DNA from: Euwallacea fornicatus
Taxonomy: Eukaryota; Arthropoda; Insecta; Coleoptera; Curculionidae
Reading direction: 5' to 3'
Assembly (NCBI RefSeq): GCF_040115645.1
Contig: NC_089567.1
Coordinates: forward strand, 124,001-188,000
DNA: 64,000 nucleotides
The position numbers and the translations under genes were made by a program. The first letter of the stretch is position 1; each line of letters begins with the position of its first letter. The notes beneath the pieces were generated by a model. That model was given only the letters and a program-made list of their open reading frames with translations, made no database searches and was not told where the DNA came from. This document shows, piece after piece, positions 1 through 12,900 of the stretch.

Positions 1-77
1 TCACTGATTCACTTTTATATGAAACAATTTCTTTGGTAAAAGTGAGTCGTTCTTGTCTGCCTGGATCTCTTCGTACC
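1..77 (-). CDS. Possible terminal exon of the channel gene
   Basis: A strong acceptor (TTGCTCTTTCTCAG) is followed by two bases that complete the split Gly codon left by the GTAAGA donor in exon X. Then come 24 sense codons (YEEIQADKNDSLLPKKLF...) and TGA at bases 3-1. Phase 1 fits exactly. The peptide is not one I recognise. The intron would be 6.2 kb and would contain a mariner. Chance is not excluded because the exon is short. Confidence 0.38.
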
Positions 78-3000
78 CTGAGAAAGAGCAACTATCTGCC
101 TTATCGAAACCCGGGATATATTCAGACAATGAGTAATTTAGTGATTTTGATAATGCCTATTTATGTAAGGTCACTATTCTTGCCCGTTCAAAGCAAGAAA
201 TTGAATTATCTGGCTTTTTGTACGAAAGGAGATGCCAAATTTTATATTCTATATCAATTAACGGAATTATTTTTATTACGTTAAACTGCTTGTGTATATA
301 ACTACCAGCATATTTCCGAATGTAAATTATTCGTTGCTATGGTATTTTCTTTTTTTTATCACAAGACCCAAAAAAATTCATAAACAAAACGATAGTGACT
401 TGAGATAGGAAATTTTAAAAGTTAGCAAGCGAAGCCAAGCCAAGAATTTTGAACATGTGTTTAGATTGCAAACCAAATTTATGTTTTCAATAAAACTTAT
501 TAAAAAAGATCAGCGGGGATTAAAAAACAGGACGCGATTAAAGGTCTTTAGGCTCATCTTCTTCTAAAGTCGTTTGCAAATCGAAATAAATAGGATATAA
601 AAACCAATAAAATTTTAGTGTAATCATTTATTTAGAGTAATTACTACTTATAATTAAATGCTAATTTCTAATATACAAATAGTACAGAGATATACAGGAT
701 TTAATGTACAGACACAGATAGAAGGCACAGATTAGAGAATGAATTAAAACTTCTTAATATGCATGTACCTACACATATCTTAAAATTTGCATTAAAATTT
801 TTAAAAAAGTGTTTGTAGTTGCCGTTAAACAACTATTATCCATAAAAATAAATAAGCCTTAGGCTTAAATAAGGTATTAAGACCCTTTCATGCAGAGTCA
901 ACATTAAAAGTCAATTTTAGATATGTTTTAAAACCGTATTCCAGGTCGGAGAGGTTAGAAATATCCGCAGTACAAATAGTTGGAAATCGATCTGAAAATT
1001 TAGAATTGATTTTTTTGTTGAAATAAACATATTGTTGAACTATCTTTTTACATGGTCTTAAATTTTTATGGGATATTTCTAGTTTAGGTTCGTTAGAAGA
1101 TTAACACAGCGGCTATACGAAAGAATTTGTGGAAACATTCCAGCAATCACAAATGTTGCTCCTGTATGAACATGTCTTAATATTTATGGTTTCGGTTATT
1201 TTTTGAGCAGTTCTATAGGGCTCCAATCTGAGAAAGCAAGTTTTCATTTTATATTTGAAAAGAACAGTTTTCCTAAAAGGAAATAGAAATACAAAACCCA
1301 TTAATTAGGCATTTAACAACATACATTTTTCTCAATTTCCTTTTGCACATTTTATACACGAAAAGTTACCAATAAACTGTACGAATTGTTACAAAATGAG
1401 CTTTGCAATTAAACTGTATTTTTATATATTTTTCCATAGAAATATTTATTTATTCCTTCCATAGTGGGAAATTAAACGTAAATATGAACTACAACACATG
1501 TGTAAATGTAACTACCAAAACTACAATCGACTACGCTTTGTTTTATTGGTTGAAATTATCAAAAGGAAGGAGTTTTATCTGAACCACTAAATTCTGATTT
1601 TATTTAAAAAATATTTACTGTTGAGTAGTGTTGGGTTATGATCATTTATTAAAGCACGATTAAATAATAAAAATTCAATTTTCCCAGATATCTCGGGATC
1701 TGTCTTGTGACTTATACCATAGACAACACTGTGATTACAACGAATATGACGTTAGACACACAAAGCTCAATATATACTGTCATTGATGCCATTTGTATAT
1801 TTAGGAACCTACACCTTAGCCTTATATCTTAAATCTGCAAAAAATATATTTGAGCTTCGGTTAGTTTCGAATTAAATAAACTTTGTAATAAGCAGAACGG
1901 AAAAGAAATATGTTTTAAAGGGACGTACTTATTAGGTTGATCCATAGTGCGATCGCATGCAAAGATCCATTGCTTCGACTATATTAAAGTGTTAATGTTA
2001 AAATATTGTGACGTTTAAATTTCTTCTTCTACTGTTAATTTTTGCGGCTTTAAATGTAATAATGTTTTAAGTTTGGTTCGGTTGTATGTTTGCAAACATC
2101 AAAGATCAAAATGAAAAAATGAGAAAATCTTTTAAAAAATCAAAATTAGAGAATTTAGAAATTTTTTGTAATTGAGAAAAATATAAAATTAAAAACATTG
2201 CAAATATCATTCAGCCTCAACGCTGACTGTATTTTGAAGGTAAATAATCGTTATTCGGCTGGTTCAGATAAAACTTAAGTTTAAGTTTTAGTAAAGACGA
2301 TTTAAGTCTAATATCAAGTCATGATAAATCAATTTTTTCCAATAATAATACTAAAATTGTAACAGTACAAGACTATACTAAACACGTTTAATAAAATGTA
2401 GCATGAGGAGGATAAAAAATATCACAGATAAGATATCGAAACAATTTGACTTTTCTAAACTGTAGGCCATTAAAATATAGTTTAGTTCTGCCTGACATTT
2501 TTATTATACTATTTTATATATCTAGCTTCAATTCTTTAGGCTACCTACCACACAATTTAGAAGACTATAATAGTATTATTACTCTTCTTATAATCTTAGT
2601 CATTGTCATATGAAATTCAAGATCAGCGTTTTATACGAAGCTGATGCGATTAATACTATCTATATATTCAAATTTTTACCTAAATATGCTTGTTTGTAAT
2701 TCTTTACGACAATAACTGAGCTAACTAAATCATATGTTCTTCAGGGCCAAGTTATTAATGCGCTGTTAACTTTAACATCAATCTAATTTTCATAGAAACC
2801 AAAAATCTTATAAATATCTTAGGCTCAATTTCAGTGTTGTTTTGGAAATTAGTCTGCAGAAAAGAGGATTGTTTAGCCCCCAGAAAGACATCCATTTAAG
2901 TCTAAATATGCCTTTCTTCGTTAAAAGTGAAATTCACGGTTTTTAATAACGACAAGGTGTATGAATTAATATGGTTACGCCATCAATAATGAACACTCAC

Positions 3001-4110
3001 ACTATTAATATATTTTTAAGTTTTATTTGAAAATAATTGACATTATCCTTATTTTACACGAAGCCACACTCATGGCGTACCATAGTTTGATGGGACGTAC
3101 CATATTTTTGATGAAGAGTTAGTGCAAACTAAGGAAGACTCAGTAATTAAATGAACATTTTTTATGTTATACATTGTTACGCCGTTTTCTAGCTGTTTTT
3201 AATTTTTAATCTTTTATACTAGTGTTTCTGGGCTAGTTTTGAAGATACAAAGTATTTAGATTGTCAGTTGCAAATTGGTTCTATCTGCTAGTCGATAAAT
3301 CCTGTTTTTTGTCTCTACTTACTGCTACTTTTTCTAGTAGTACTACAATATATAAGTTAAAGAGATGGAACCCTGTAAAGTTTGTAATCTGAACAAAAAT
3401 ATGTCTATGTTCTTCATTATTATGTTTCTATTATTATTACTTATACGTATTAATTTTTTAGCCCTAAAATAATTATGAGAGTAATTTACTCTACATTTGG
3501 ATCTATCTAATAGTTTACAGCTTAACGCGTAAAGAATTTACCTATTTAAAAACTTGTTTGATTCAAAGTTTTATTTTTATGTCATCAAACATTTTTAGAC
3601 ATTTTGTGCGATAGCCTTGAACAATTTGATTTGAATCAGAACATTGGCCTGAATTGGTATGTTTTCTTGAAATGTAGTCAAATATTTAATGAAACCGACG
3701 GCTCTTTTGCAGATATGTTGAAGTAATATTTCTCCACTGCTGACTAGCTACATATTCACTCATTGCATTACCTGCAGAGCTTTGAATTTAATTTGCAGCT
3801 TTACTATTTTATATTTATTGTAGTTCGAAGGTTACACAATTACGTACTACGCGTTGAAACGTTGAAAAAACTTTCCAAATATATCGTAATTAAATATATT
3901 CAAACTAACTAAATCAGCTAATATTATCCTACGGGAGATTACCGGTTTGACGTCACATCGCGTTCCAAATTATTTGCAACCACAGGCTATTTGCGGCAAA
4001 ACGCTCAGCACACGCTTTGTCTTATTGTTTCCCTTAATTTTTCATTTTTATTAATTCGGTACTATTATTTCATGAATTTAAGTTTTTGTGTTTTAACATG
4101 TTACGTTATA
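78..4110. other. AT-rich non-coding stretch
   Basis: No exon, RNA gene or clear repeat was recognised here. It is either 3' flank of the channel gene or, if the 1-77 exon is real, the last intron. The short ORFs present have no recognisable content. Confidence 0.6.
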
Positions 4111-5362
4111 CGTGGATAGTCCCAAAAGTACCCGATCTGATATATAGATGGCAATTTTTTTGTTAAAAATTTGCCTTTATTACAAAAACTATCTTAAAAA
4201 GTGTTGATTTGTGATTGTTTTCGAGCCGCTTTTAGTGAACGTTTTTAGAAATATTGTGAACATGGACAAAATTGGTCATCAATACGTGATTCAATCTTTT
4301 TATTTGAACCATCCAACATCAAAGCGGAGTTAGATTCTACTCTGGGAGAATCTGGCCCTTTAATAATTGTAAAATATTCAGTGGCTGAATTTGAACGCGA
4401 CCGTATGAGCTGCCAAGACGAACATTGCAGTAATCGAACCAATGATACTCCAAATTTGATCACTTTAGAAATTGTGGTGAAAATCCACAAAACTGTACTG
4501 GAAGATCGTTAGTGAAAATTACGCAAGTTAGTAAACCTGATAAGCATTTTAAAAAGTACTGGACATAGTATTTTGACCGCACAATCGGACACGAGAAAGC
4601 TGTGCGCAAGGTAGGTGCCGCAATTATTCTCAATAAAACAAAAACAGCGCAGTGAGGGGGTATCAAAGTAGTGCTTGGCAGAGTTTCGCGGTAATAAAGT
4701 TGTGTTTTTGCGTCAATCTATAACCATGGATAAAACATGGGTCCACAATTGCATACCTGACACGAAAGAGTAACAAAACAATGAACTCAACGAGGAGAAT
4801 CGGCGCTAAAGAAGGCGAAAATCGCTCAATCTATAGGAAAGGGGATGGCATCAGTTTGTTGAGATGCACGTTGAATTATTTTTATTGATTGTTCCTCTAA
4901 AGGAGAAACAATAAACGAAGAATCTTATATAGATTTATGTAGCGTTTAAGTGAAGAAATAAGGACAAACCACCGCATTTAGCGAAAAAGAAAGACTTGTT
5001 TCACAAAGAAAAAGCACCCGTCCACACTTCCATCACCATGATGGTCAAAATCAACCAACTTGGTTTTGAAATTTTTCCTCAACCATCTTATTTGCTAGAT
5101 TTAGCTTCCTCAGATTATTTTTTATTTCCAAACTTGAAAAAGTGGTTCGGTAGAAAGAAATTTGCCAATAATGAAAATGTGGAGTTCTAGGTTGATGGCT
5201 ACTTTGAAACATTTGATGCTTTTTACTAAAAACAGGGCGTAGAAGCCATAAAATATTGTTGGAAAAAGTGTGTCAATCTCAAAGGAGACTACGTTGATTA
5301 ATAATTTAATATTTTCATTTTTTTTTTAAATTGTAGGTCGGGTACTTTTGAGACTATTCTCG
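4111..5362 (+). mobile_element. Mariner element, end-to-end but dead
   Basis: A 1,252-bp element with TA on both sides (4109-4110, 5363-5364). The ends are inverted repeats: the left reads GGATAGTCCCAAAAGTACCC, and the right in reverse complement reads GAATAGTCTCAAAAGTACCC. The length and TIRs are typical of mariner. The interior carries a transposase relic on the same strand starting MDKIGHQYVIQSF, with a KTWVHN block and a C-terminal YLLDLASSDYFLFPNLKKW block (catalytic D region). The frame is broken by many stops and shifts. Confidence 0.92.
4261..5190 (+). pseudogene. Decayed mariner transposase
   Basis: It starts at the ATG of MDKIGHQY. Recognisable blocks are the N-terminal helix-turn-helix start, TWVHNCIPDTKE (normally a DE-TWVHHYDPE catalytic block, here Lys for Asp), an EMHVELFLLIVPL block and DLASSDYFLFPNLKKWFG. 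Multiple stops and frameshifts rule out function. Confidence 0.85.
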
Positions 5363-5364
5363 TA

Positions 5365-6243
5365 AAAAGGTGATGCCGATAGTTTAAAGCCAGTAAAGCT
5401 TTGTATCAAAATAATAAAGAAGAGTATAGAAATAGTCTTAGTCTTTTCTGTAAGGCTCCTAGAGAATATCATTAAGGTCAAAGTTGGGATGAGTACTACT
5501 ATCACAGTCTGTCTGTCAGGTTTGTTAAAAATCTAAGTACAGTGCATCTATTCTTAAAGAGTACGTGTAATATGACGTTTCAATGAATATTGCGTTATTA
5601 CGTAACATCACCATTTAAAAATCTTCAATTTTAGCGCAAATACTAAACAATACTTCAGACTTTAAAGCTGCATTGATGCGAGAGCGTTTTGCGCGTTCAT
5701 AACAATTTATGTCAATATTTTTTGGATTTTTTTGAAGGAAAGATATACATATTTTATATATTTTTAAATCTTAGACACCATTATACGATTTTCCTTTGGA
5801 AATATTGCACAAAACTAAATAGGTGTTCCTATTAACAATTCGACGATTATTTTCCTCTTATGTGGCCATGGAATTCTGATGCCTTGCGGTTGTACTAAAT
5901 GACAATTGTTATACGGTTACGTGAGTCGTTAGTGCTTTAGGACGCATAAAGTAGTTAATTTATTTAGCAAATACTTATTTTCTTAACAAATACGGAAAGC
6001 CATACTTTCCCACCTTTTCCATATATGATTGCAATCGGCTGGATAAGGTATAGTGGAGGTAATAGGTGATGTAGTAAACTAATCCCTATATGAATAGGGT
6101 CTGCCGAATACTTGCGCAACTAGAGTTAGGTATAACTATAACATGTTTTTTTTCTCTCAAAGGAACAGTGGAAAATCTATTTCTAAGATGTCTTAATAAT
6201 AATCACAACATTCTAACGAGCTACGTCGTTAATTAGATTAAGA
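5365..6243. other. Non-coding, no repeat recognised
   Basis: It lies just 3' of exon X and may contain the 3' UTR and the AATAAA at 5959-5964. I see nothing else. Confidence 0.5.
5959..5964 (-). other. Candidate polyadenylation signal AATAAA
   Basis: The minus-strand hexamer AATAAA lies about 280 nt downstream of the stop at 6244. It would fit a 3' end if exon X is terminal. Such hexamers are frequent by chance in AT-rich DNA. Confidence 0.25.
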
Positions 6244-6996
6244 TTAGCAACTGAGTTTCTTACCAGAATTCTCACTTTCCACCTTTTGATCCTCGCAACT
6301 ACTAAACCTCGTATCATAAATATCATACGGATCAACAGCCTTAAAATTTTCATCTAATTTTCTTCGTTCCGCAATTATTCGTTGCACACTTTCTTGACTA
6401 TCGTACCTTAGAGGCTTCAAATATTCAATCTTATCAGTACTGAATTCATCACTACTACTTGGAACTTTTTTATTATCGCTCCTTGCAGCTTCCGACACTG
6501 CAAGGGCAGCAAGGAATGGAGTTTCCTCACAAATGTCCATGGACAGCTGTTTTTGAAACAAATGCTTTGTACTGCCATACAATCGATTAACAGGTTTGCT
6601 TTCATGTCGGATTGACAACCTGTTAGTTAAATCCAAGGCATTTTCGCTTGATTTTTTATTCCCTCTTTGATCATCGTCAATTTTTGGCACTTGTAATTGG
6701 TGTAAAGTCAGGAAATCTTTGGGCGGATATGTTAAGATTTCATCTAAGTTGATGCGTGTAGACTCCTTGGAGACTTCACCTGGAGGCGAATCTGCACAAG
6801 GGGCTGCTACTTCTTGGATACTATAGATGTCCGAAATGGAATCGTCAATGTTCTTCATATCTTCTATGTTGGACAACATGATTGGCAGGTGACTATGTAA
6901 CGTTTGGCGGCGGGATCGAGAATGCTGCTTTTCCGTCGTCATTTGTACTCCCGATCCAGGGGAGTTGAACGTGAAGTTTGCGGGTAAGGAGAGCAC
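6244..6996 (-). CDS. Ca-alpha1T: Exon X: distal C-terminal tail (read-through to a stop at 6244)
   Basis: 250 codons then TAA if read through. It starts VLSLPANFTFNSPGSG. Typical cytoplasmic tail motifs are SRSRRQTLHSHLPIM, SISDIYSIQE and TPFLAALAVSEAARSD. A GTAAGA consensus donor sits 14 nt before the stop codon, with the last exon base at 6264. The gene may therefore end here, or splice to a further exon such as 1-77. The acceptor is GTTTTAG, phase 0. Confidence 0.9.
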   Translation of the reverse strand: MLSLPANFTFNSPGSGVQMTTEKQHSRSRRQTLHSHLPIMLSNIEDMKNIDDSISDIYSIQEVAAPCADSPPGEVSKESTRINLDEILTYPPKDFLTLHQLQVPKIDDDQRGNKKSSENALDLTNRLSIRHESKPVNRLYGSTKHLFQKQLSMDICEETPFLAALAVSEAARSDNKKVPSSSDEFSTDKIEYLKPLRYDSQESVQRIIAERRKLDENFKAVDPYDIYDTRFSSCEDQKVESENSGKKLSC

Positions 6997-9900
6997 CTAA
7001 AACAAAGTTTTACCGGATAATGTGCCATGAACTATTTGGTAGTTGTAAACATTTTCTTAAAATGCTCCCAGCAGCACTATTTTGATTGATAAAAAATTAA
7101 ACAAGTTAATGGTGGTACTAATCAAACAAATCAAAGCAGCGCTGTTTGCAAACGAGTCGCATTAAGCAAAAATTCGAATACAGAGCGTTTCCGTTTTACG
7201 GCAAAAAGGCCTCTAAAGATGTGAAAGATGGCAACTATGGAAACTTTTTTGTCTAGGAAGCGAACAGGTGTGTGTAAATAGATTTGTGGAGTAAGTTGTA
7301 ATGTTTAGGCGATAGAAAAAAAGTATTGAACATGTCTATAATATCGAAACTTTTGAGTTCAGCATTAAGTCTAGAGCTGGCTGAACCGAATAATGCAACT
7401 GAAGTAAATAAGCCTAAAGACTTGTATACGCAGAAGCAATATTTAATTTAGACTTTGATGATCTGTCTTTCTTGAAATTAAAATGATATGTTGAAGCGAG
7501 GATTAAGTATATCTTTCTCCCTCCAGCAAATTTGTGGAATCATTATTGCAATTTCAACTCTTGTCTCATGTTGCTTCTGTGTGTATAGGCCTTAAGCCAG
7601 GTTTTTAACTGTACATAGCTATTTCTAAACTGAGTTACCTACCTTTAAAAAGTATCTGTTTATCTGAGGTGTTGCTAGTTCAGTACTCGAAGACGTGTTT
7701 CAGAAAAAAGTTTTGCCCAATCTGTATGATGCCTCATTGTTTTACAAAAATGAGCAGTAATTAATTAAAAAACAGCCGGAAGGGACACCTTAATGGAAGA
7801 GTAAGTTCCACATTTTGAAATGACTAAAAAGCTAAAAACTGGGTCTCAGTTTTTCAAGTATGTTTAAGAAAATATTGGCAATGCTGTTGCTTTAAAAAAG
7901 TATTCTTGTTAAGTCTTAAAATACAAAACTCTGCCCTAGTTAAACTGACCTTGTACATATGTGTTAAAATAACCACGAATCCACTTGGCGCTCGAAAAAC
8001 GGTCACTCAGTATATTAACATATTTAAATATAATACTAAAACATAGAATTAGATCAGAATAATTATACAGGGTGTTTGGATCGACGAATTTTTTAAGGCA
8101 TATTTATTAGGTTATAACTGTTATTCAACTGAGAGATATTTAGTCGATAAGAAATCGAATATTTGAAAAAGAAACGTTAAAGTCACCTATTTTTCGACAA
8201 AGTAATTGCGTAGTCAGCTATTATACGTTAAAGTCATGACTTGGTCGATCACTCTACGTCAAAACCATCACTTAGTTGGCCATTATGAAAGAAAATTCTG
8301 CGTATAGACATTTACAATGAGACATGACATTAATAGTTAAATAACTTTATTATCGGATTTTGGAAGAATGATATTAAACAGTATAGCCAGTCGTAATTTT
8401 CGAAACATTTCAGTTTTGGCGAAGTGGGTTTTAAAATATTGTAAATTTTGTGCAAAAGATGCCGTAAATTGGTGGCCTAACATTGCAAATCTTTGGGAAA
8501 TAAATGGCTTCGTAAGTTTAATAGTTTGCCATATTCATTCACTAACAAAAAAACAACTTATTCTATATAGATAAATGTGCACTCCATTTACCTATTCATG
8601 TATCTTCATCGATCAATTAAACACCCTGTATATAAACAGTATAGTTTAGAAAAAAGATATGTAGACAATGTTCTTTAGAAGGAAGACATAGTCAAGTGTG
8701 ATGGAGATAAAGAGTGTAGTGCGTGCATCTAAATAGGAAGGCACATTTGAGATTGGCAAATACCTCAAATTCAGTTTTGCTTTGTTTAGTCTGAAAAAAC
8801 TGTAACAATAATGTATTATGTTTTGTCAAAATGGTGGGGTTTTGAAACATCACCAGGTTCTTCATGGATATGGAAAATCTAGATTACAAAAGTACTCAGA
8901 TAATGTCAAAAATTTAATAAATCAAAATAACAATATTTTTCAGATATAAGTAAACATCTAGAAGGAATCACTAAAACTTACTTTATGAAGTTTTTTTTCA
9001 AGACCAGAGTGGCACTCTTGTGCATCCAACTGAAGAGCCAGGCACAATTCCCTCCGCTCATTTTGTTCTTGCTTCTCTTGGAACTCTCTCTCTAGTTGAA
9101 TGTCCATGTCCTGCTCATCTTCCAGATGTTTATGAGACTCTTCCAAGTGTTTCATCAGAACTGCTACCACCACATTTACAAGAACGAACTGAGCCATAAG
9201 AACGAAGATCACAAAAAATATCGGCGCAATGATGGGTGATATGCAACAATTCTTTATGCAGTCATCGCTTGAGTTACATTCCTCGTTATACAGAGTGTCC
9301 TTCATGATTCCGTTCCAGTTGTCTCCAGTTGCCACTCGAAATAAAGTGAGAAATGCCATGCCAAAGTTTTCGAAGTGAGCGTGCTCTCCTAAACCCTGAC
9401 AAGGGGTGACCGTGCAATCTAGCCGGCCAAATAGTTCGACACCCAGGGCTGCGAAAATGAAGAATAGGAGGAAAAAGAGGAGCCCTAAGTTGCCGACTTG
9501 AGGGAGGGCTTGCATGACCGTGTCTAGAAGTGCACGGATACCCTTCGCCATTTTTAGGAGTTTTAATACTCGGGCTATGCGCATTACGCGCAACACCTGC
9601 AAAAAAAAATATTTTTAAACTTCAGATGTATGGATATAGCAGAAAAAATTATTTTTAGGCAAGTAGGAAGGCAATATGCCCATCCCAAATTAAAATACAA
9701 TATTTTTCTTGTTTTACAATTCTTCAAATGCGCACTAAATCGTAGAGAAAAGATGAAGGAACTGGAATAAAATCCTTCAAAAACTGATTAGACATTGACA
9801 CTGTGAACACTAATGACATTGCTTATACAGAGTGTCCCACACGCAATGGGATAAGTGAGCATTAAGTGATAGAGGAAAAAACAGAATGATTCAAGTTAAC

Positions 9901-12900
9901 TTACCTTACATAAAAGCTGCTTGTTTTGATTCTACAGGATGCCAAATAATTTTTTAAATACTCTAAATTGGGAATACAGAGGGGACGTGAAGTTTGGAAT
10001 ATACTAAATGAAATCTCTATTGACAATTGAAAAAAAAAAACATGGAGGAGTACGTTAACCTTAATACATAATCGCGCAATTTTTCACATAAAATGATTTC
10101 TTATGATGTCATTAATATCCCAGATATAACGTGAGACCCTGTTTTTTTTAATTACAACGCCAATTTTTGACATTGCTATTTAAAATATCCAGTAATTATG
10201 TATTCAGGACAATTAAAATTTAAATGTGTTGCATAACAATTTTTTTTAGGAGAACAAATATTTTTTATTAACCACTTCAACAAAAAAGTGTTACTGACAC
10301 GTACAGACGTATCGGTATTTCGCTCGTTTCTATTTCGATCTTTTTTTTAACAAAGAGTAAACAAATTAATTTTGTTTTAGTAGATATCGTACTAAATGCC
10401 AAGTTTTCAACCCGACAGACTTTAATTGTAGTATTTTGATTATGTTAGGAACCAAAGTGATGCATTTAAATGAAACCCCAAAAAAAAAGACAATTATTGC
10501 TAAAAAACAAATTATTATTTTAAGTGTTTTCACAAATTTTTTTTATGTAGTTGACAAATTGGAATAAAATTAGGATTGCAAATCTTACTTATGCCAGGTT
10601 TTGCGGTTTTAATTCTACTTAATACATATATGGAAAAAAATGTAACACGTAAAAATCGACGATCTCCGTTGAAAAAACGCATATGTATATACATATATAT
10701 ATCGGTGAATAATAGTGTTTATGTCTATGTCTATGTTTATGTTTAGTCTTTAGGGCATTTGTTTATATAAAAAGGGGTGAAGATACCGCAATCGGGATAA
10801 CTCTTCGATTGCAGACGTAGTCACGAGAAACCCACAAAAGGGATAAGAGTGGTTTGTGAATTCGTCGGTATCATATAATTAATTATAGTCTAGTGCTTAG
10901 TGTCTTTTGTTAGTTAGTGTCTAGTTATTAATATTAAAGAATAATGGAAAAGATGAACAACCCTTGTGCTTCTCCGACATATATATAAGCAACAAAAAAT
11001 TCAGTGAAACAGTGTACGGAGATGGTTAATTTTGAAATTTTGCCGCAATAGAAATTTGTTACATTTCGTTGAATTTACAAGTCAATTTTAACCAAATATT
11101 GAAAATATTAATATAAAAAACAGTGACAATCAAAGCATTATTGTTTTGTTTCCAAAACTTTTTTTTTTAATATTTCGTTCCATATAATAATTTTTTATAA
11201 AATCACATGTCGATTTGTTCGTATGGAATTGATTCCAGTTTTTGACATCTTAGAGAATAAAAATAAGAAATTTTTGTATGAGACAAGTTTAGCTGCGCTT
11301 TGCAGACGCTAGAAAATCCCAATCTTTTCGGCTTTAAGGTGTTTTATAGACCGAACCATTATATGCACATACTCACCCGAATAATTGTAGGATTAATAGG
11401 GATTATCTTCATCTCATTTTCCTTCATTTCCTCAATGATGATCCCGAACACCGAGAGTATCACAATAACCACATCCAAAATATTCCATCTATCCTTTATG
11501 TACATCTTGATACCAAGTGCTATCAATTTCATTATACTTTCCAATATAAAAACTGCCGTAAAGAAGTAATTGAAAATCCGTAGCAAGTACTCCCAAATCG
11601 TCGGCATTCGATAACTTTCAGTTGCCATCGTAACAACATTTAATCCTATCACAGCCGCTATGGCGAGGTCAAAATATTTCGAAGTCACGATTTTGTGGAT
11701 GAACTGTCTCCAGTTAGGATAATTGATGTAATATGGTGGTTCATTCATTCCTGAAATTCGGGTGTTTTATTATCATGTAAGAACAGGAAATTCGGAACGT
11801 ACTTTTCCTCCTCTTTTCCAGCTGTAAAGCTCGCTTAGCCGCCCTTCTTATCCTCTCTTCTTTCTCTTGCTCCTCCCTGCATCTGTGAAAATTTTCAACC
11901 ACCACTCCCACGAACATATTCAGGACGAAGAAGCCGACAAGTAAAATGAACGAAATAAAATACAGAAGTCTCCATTCGTTGTAGTTTGTAATGGGTTGTT
12001 TGTCGACTCCCACCGCATCTAACCCCGTGTACATGATGTTAACCCACCCATCTCGAGAACTTAGAACGAAAAGTGACATAAGCGCTTGTACTAAGTCATC
12101 AAAGTTGTATTTTTCGTTCTTCCATTCGTAGCCTCGATTGAAGCAATCAGACTTGTTTGATATTGCTGTTATGTTTTCTCCAATGCAATGGTAGAAAGTG
12201 CCTTTAAAAAGCTGCACTCCCAGGATACCGAAAATAATGAAGAACGTGCAACAAATTAGTACAATATTTCCAATAGGGCGGAGGGAAGAGAGAAGAGTTT
12301 GAACTACCAGCTTAAGCCCTGGTGCCCTGTTGATAACTCGCAATGGTCTAAGCGAACGTAAAAGGCGAAAGACCTGAAAGATGACTTCACTTATAGTTGT
12401 TTATGCTTTTGACTATTAGATACTTACTCTGAGAATTCCAAATATTCTTGAAGTTGTGTCGTTAATAAGGAACATTATAATGTCAACTATAGAAATAATG
12501 ACCAAAGCACCGTCCATTATGTTCCATCCGGAAGTGAAATAAGCGTTGGGCCCGTAGCACATACCAGCAGCCACAACCTACCCAATATAATTTTTGCTTT
12601 TAGATTTACCTCTATTTATTATGCACTTTTATAGAGAATATACCTTAACGAACATTTCGAATGCAAAGACAACGGAAAATATATAGTTGCAACTTTGTAA
12701 AAATAGTTTTTCTGGGCTTTCGGGAGGAATGTTGGGTCTTTCCATGGCCAGTGTTATGCAATTCATGGCAATAAACAGGAGAACAACATTATCGAAGTAT
12801 TTCTGTTCTACTAGCCACGTGCATTTATTGCGAAATCTGAAACAGATGATATTATAAGAGCTTATGTAATCACGTAAGAAATGCATAAGTTTGTGTAATG

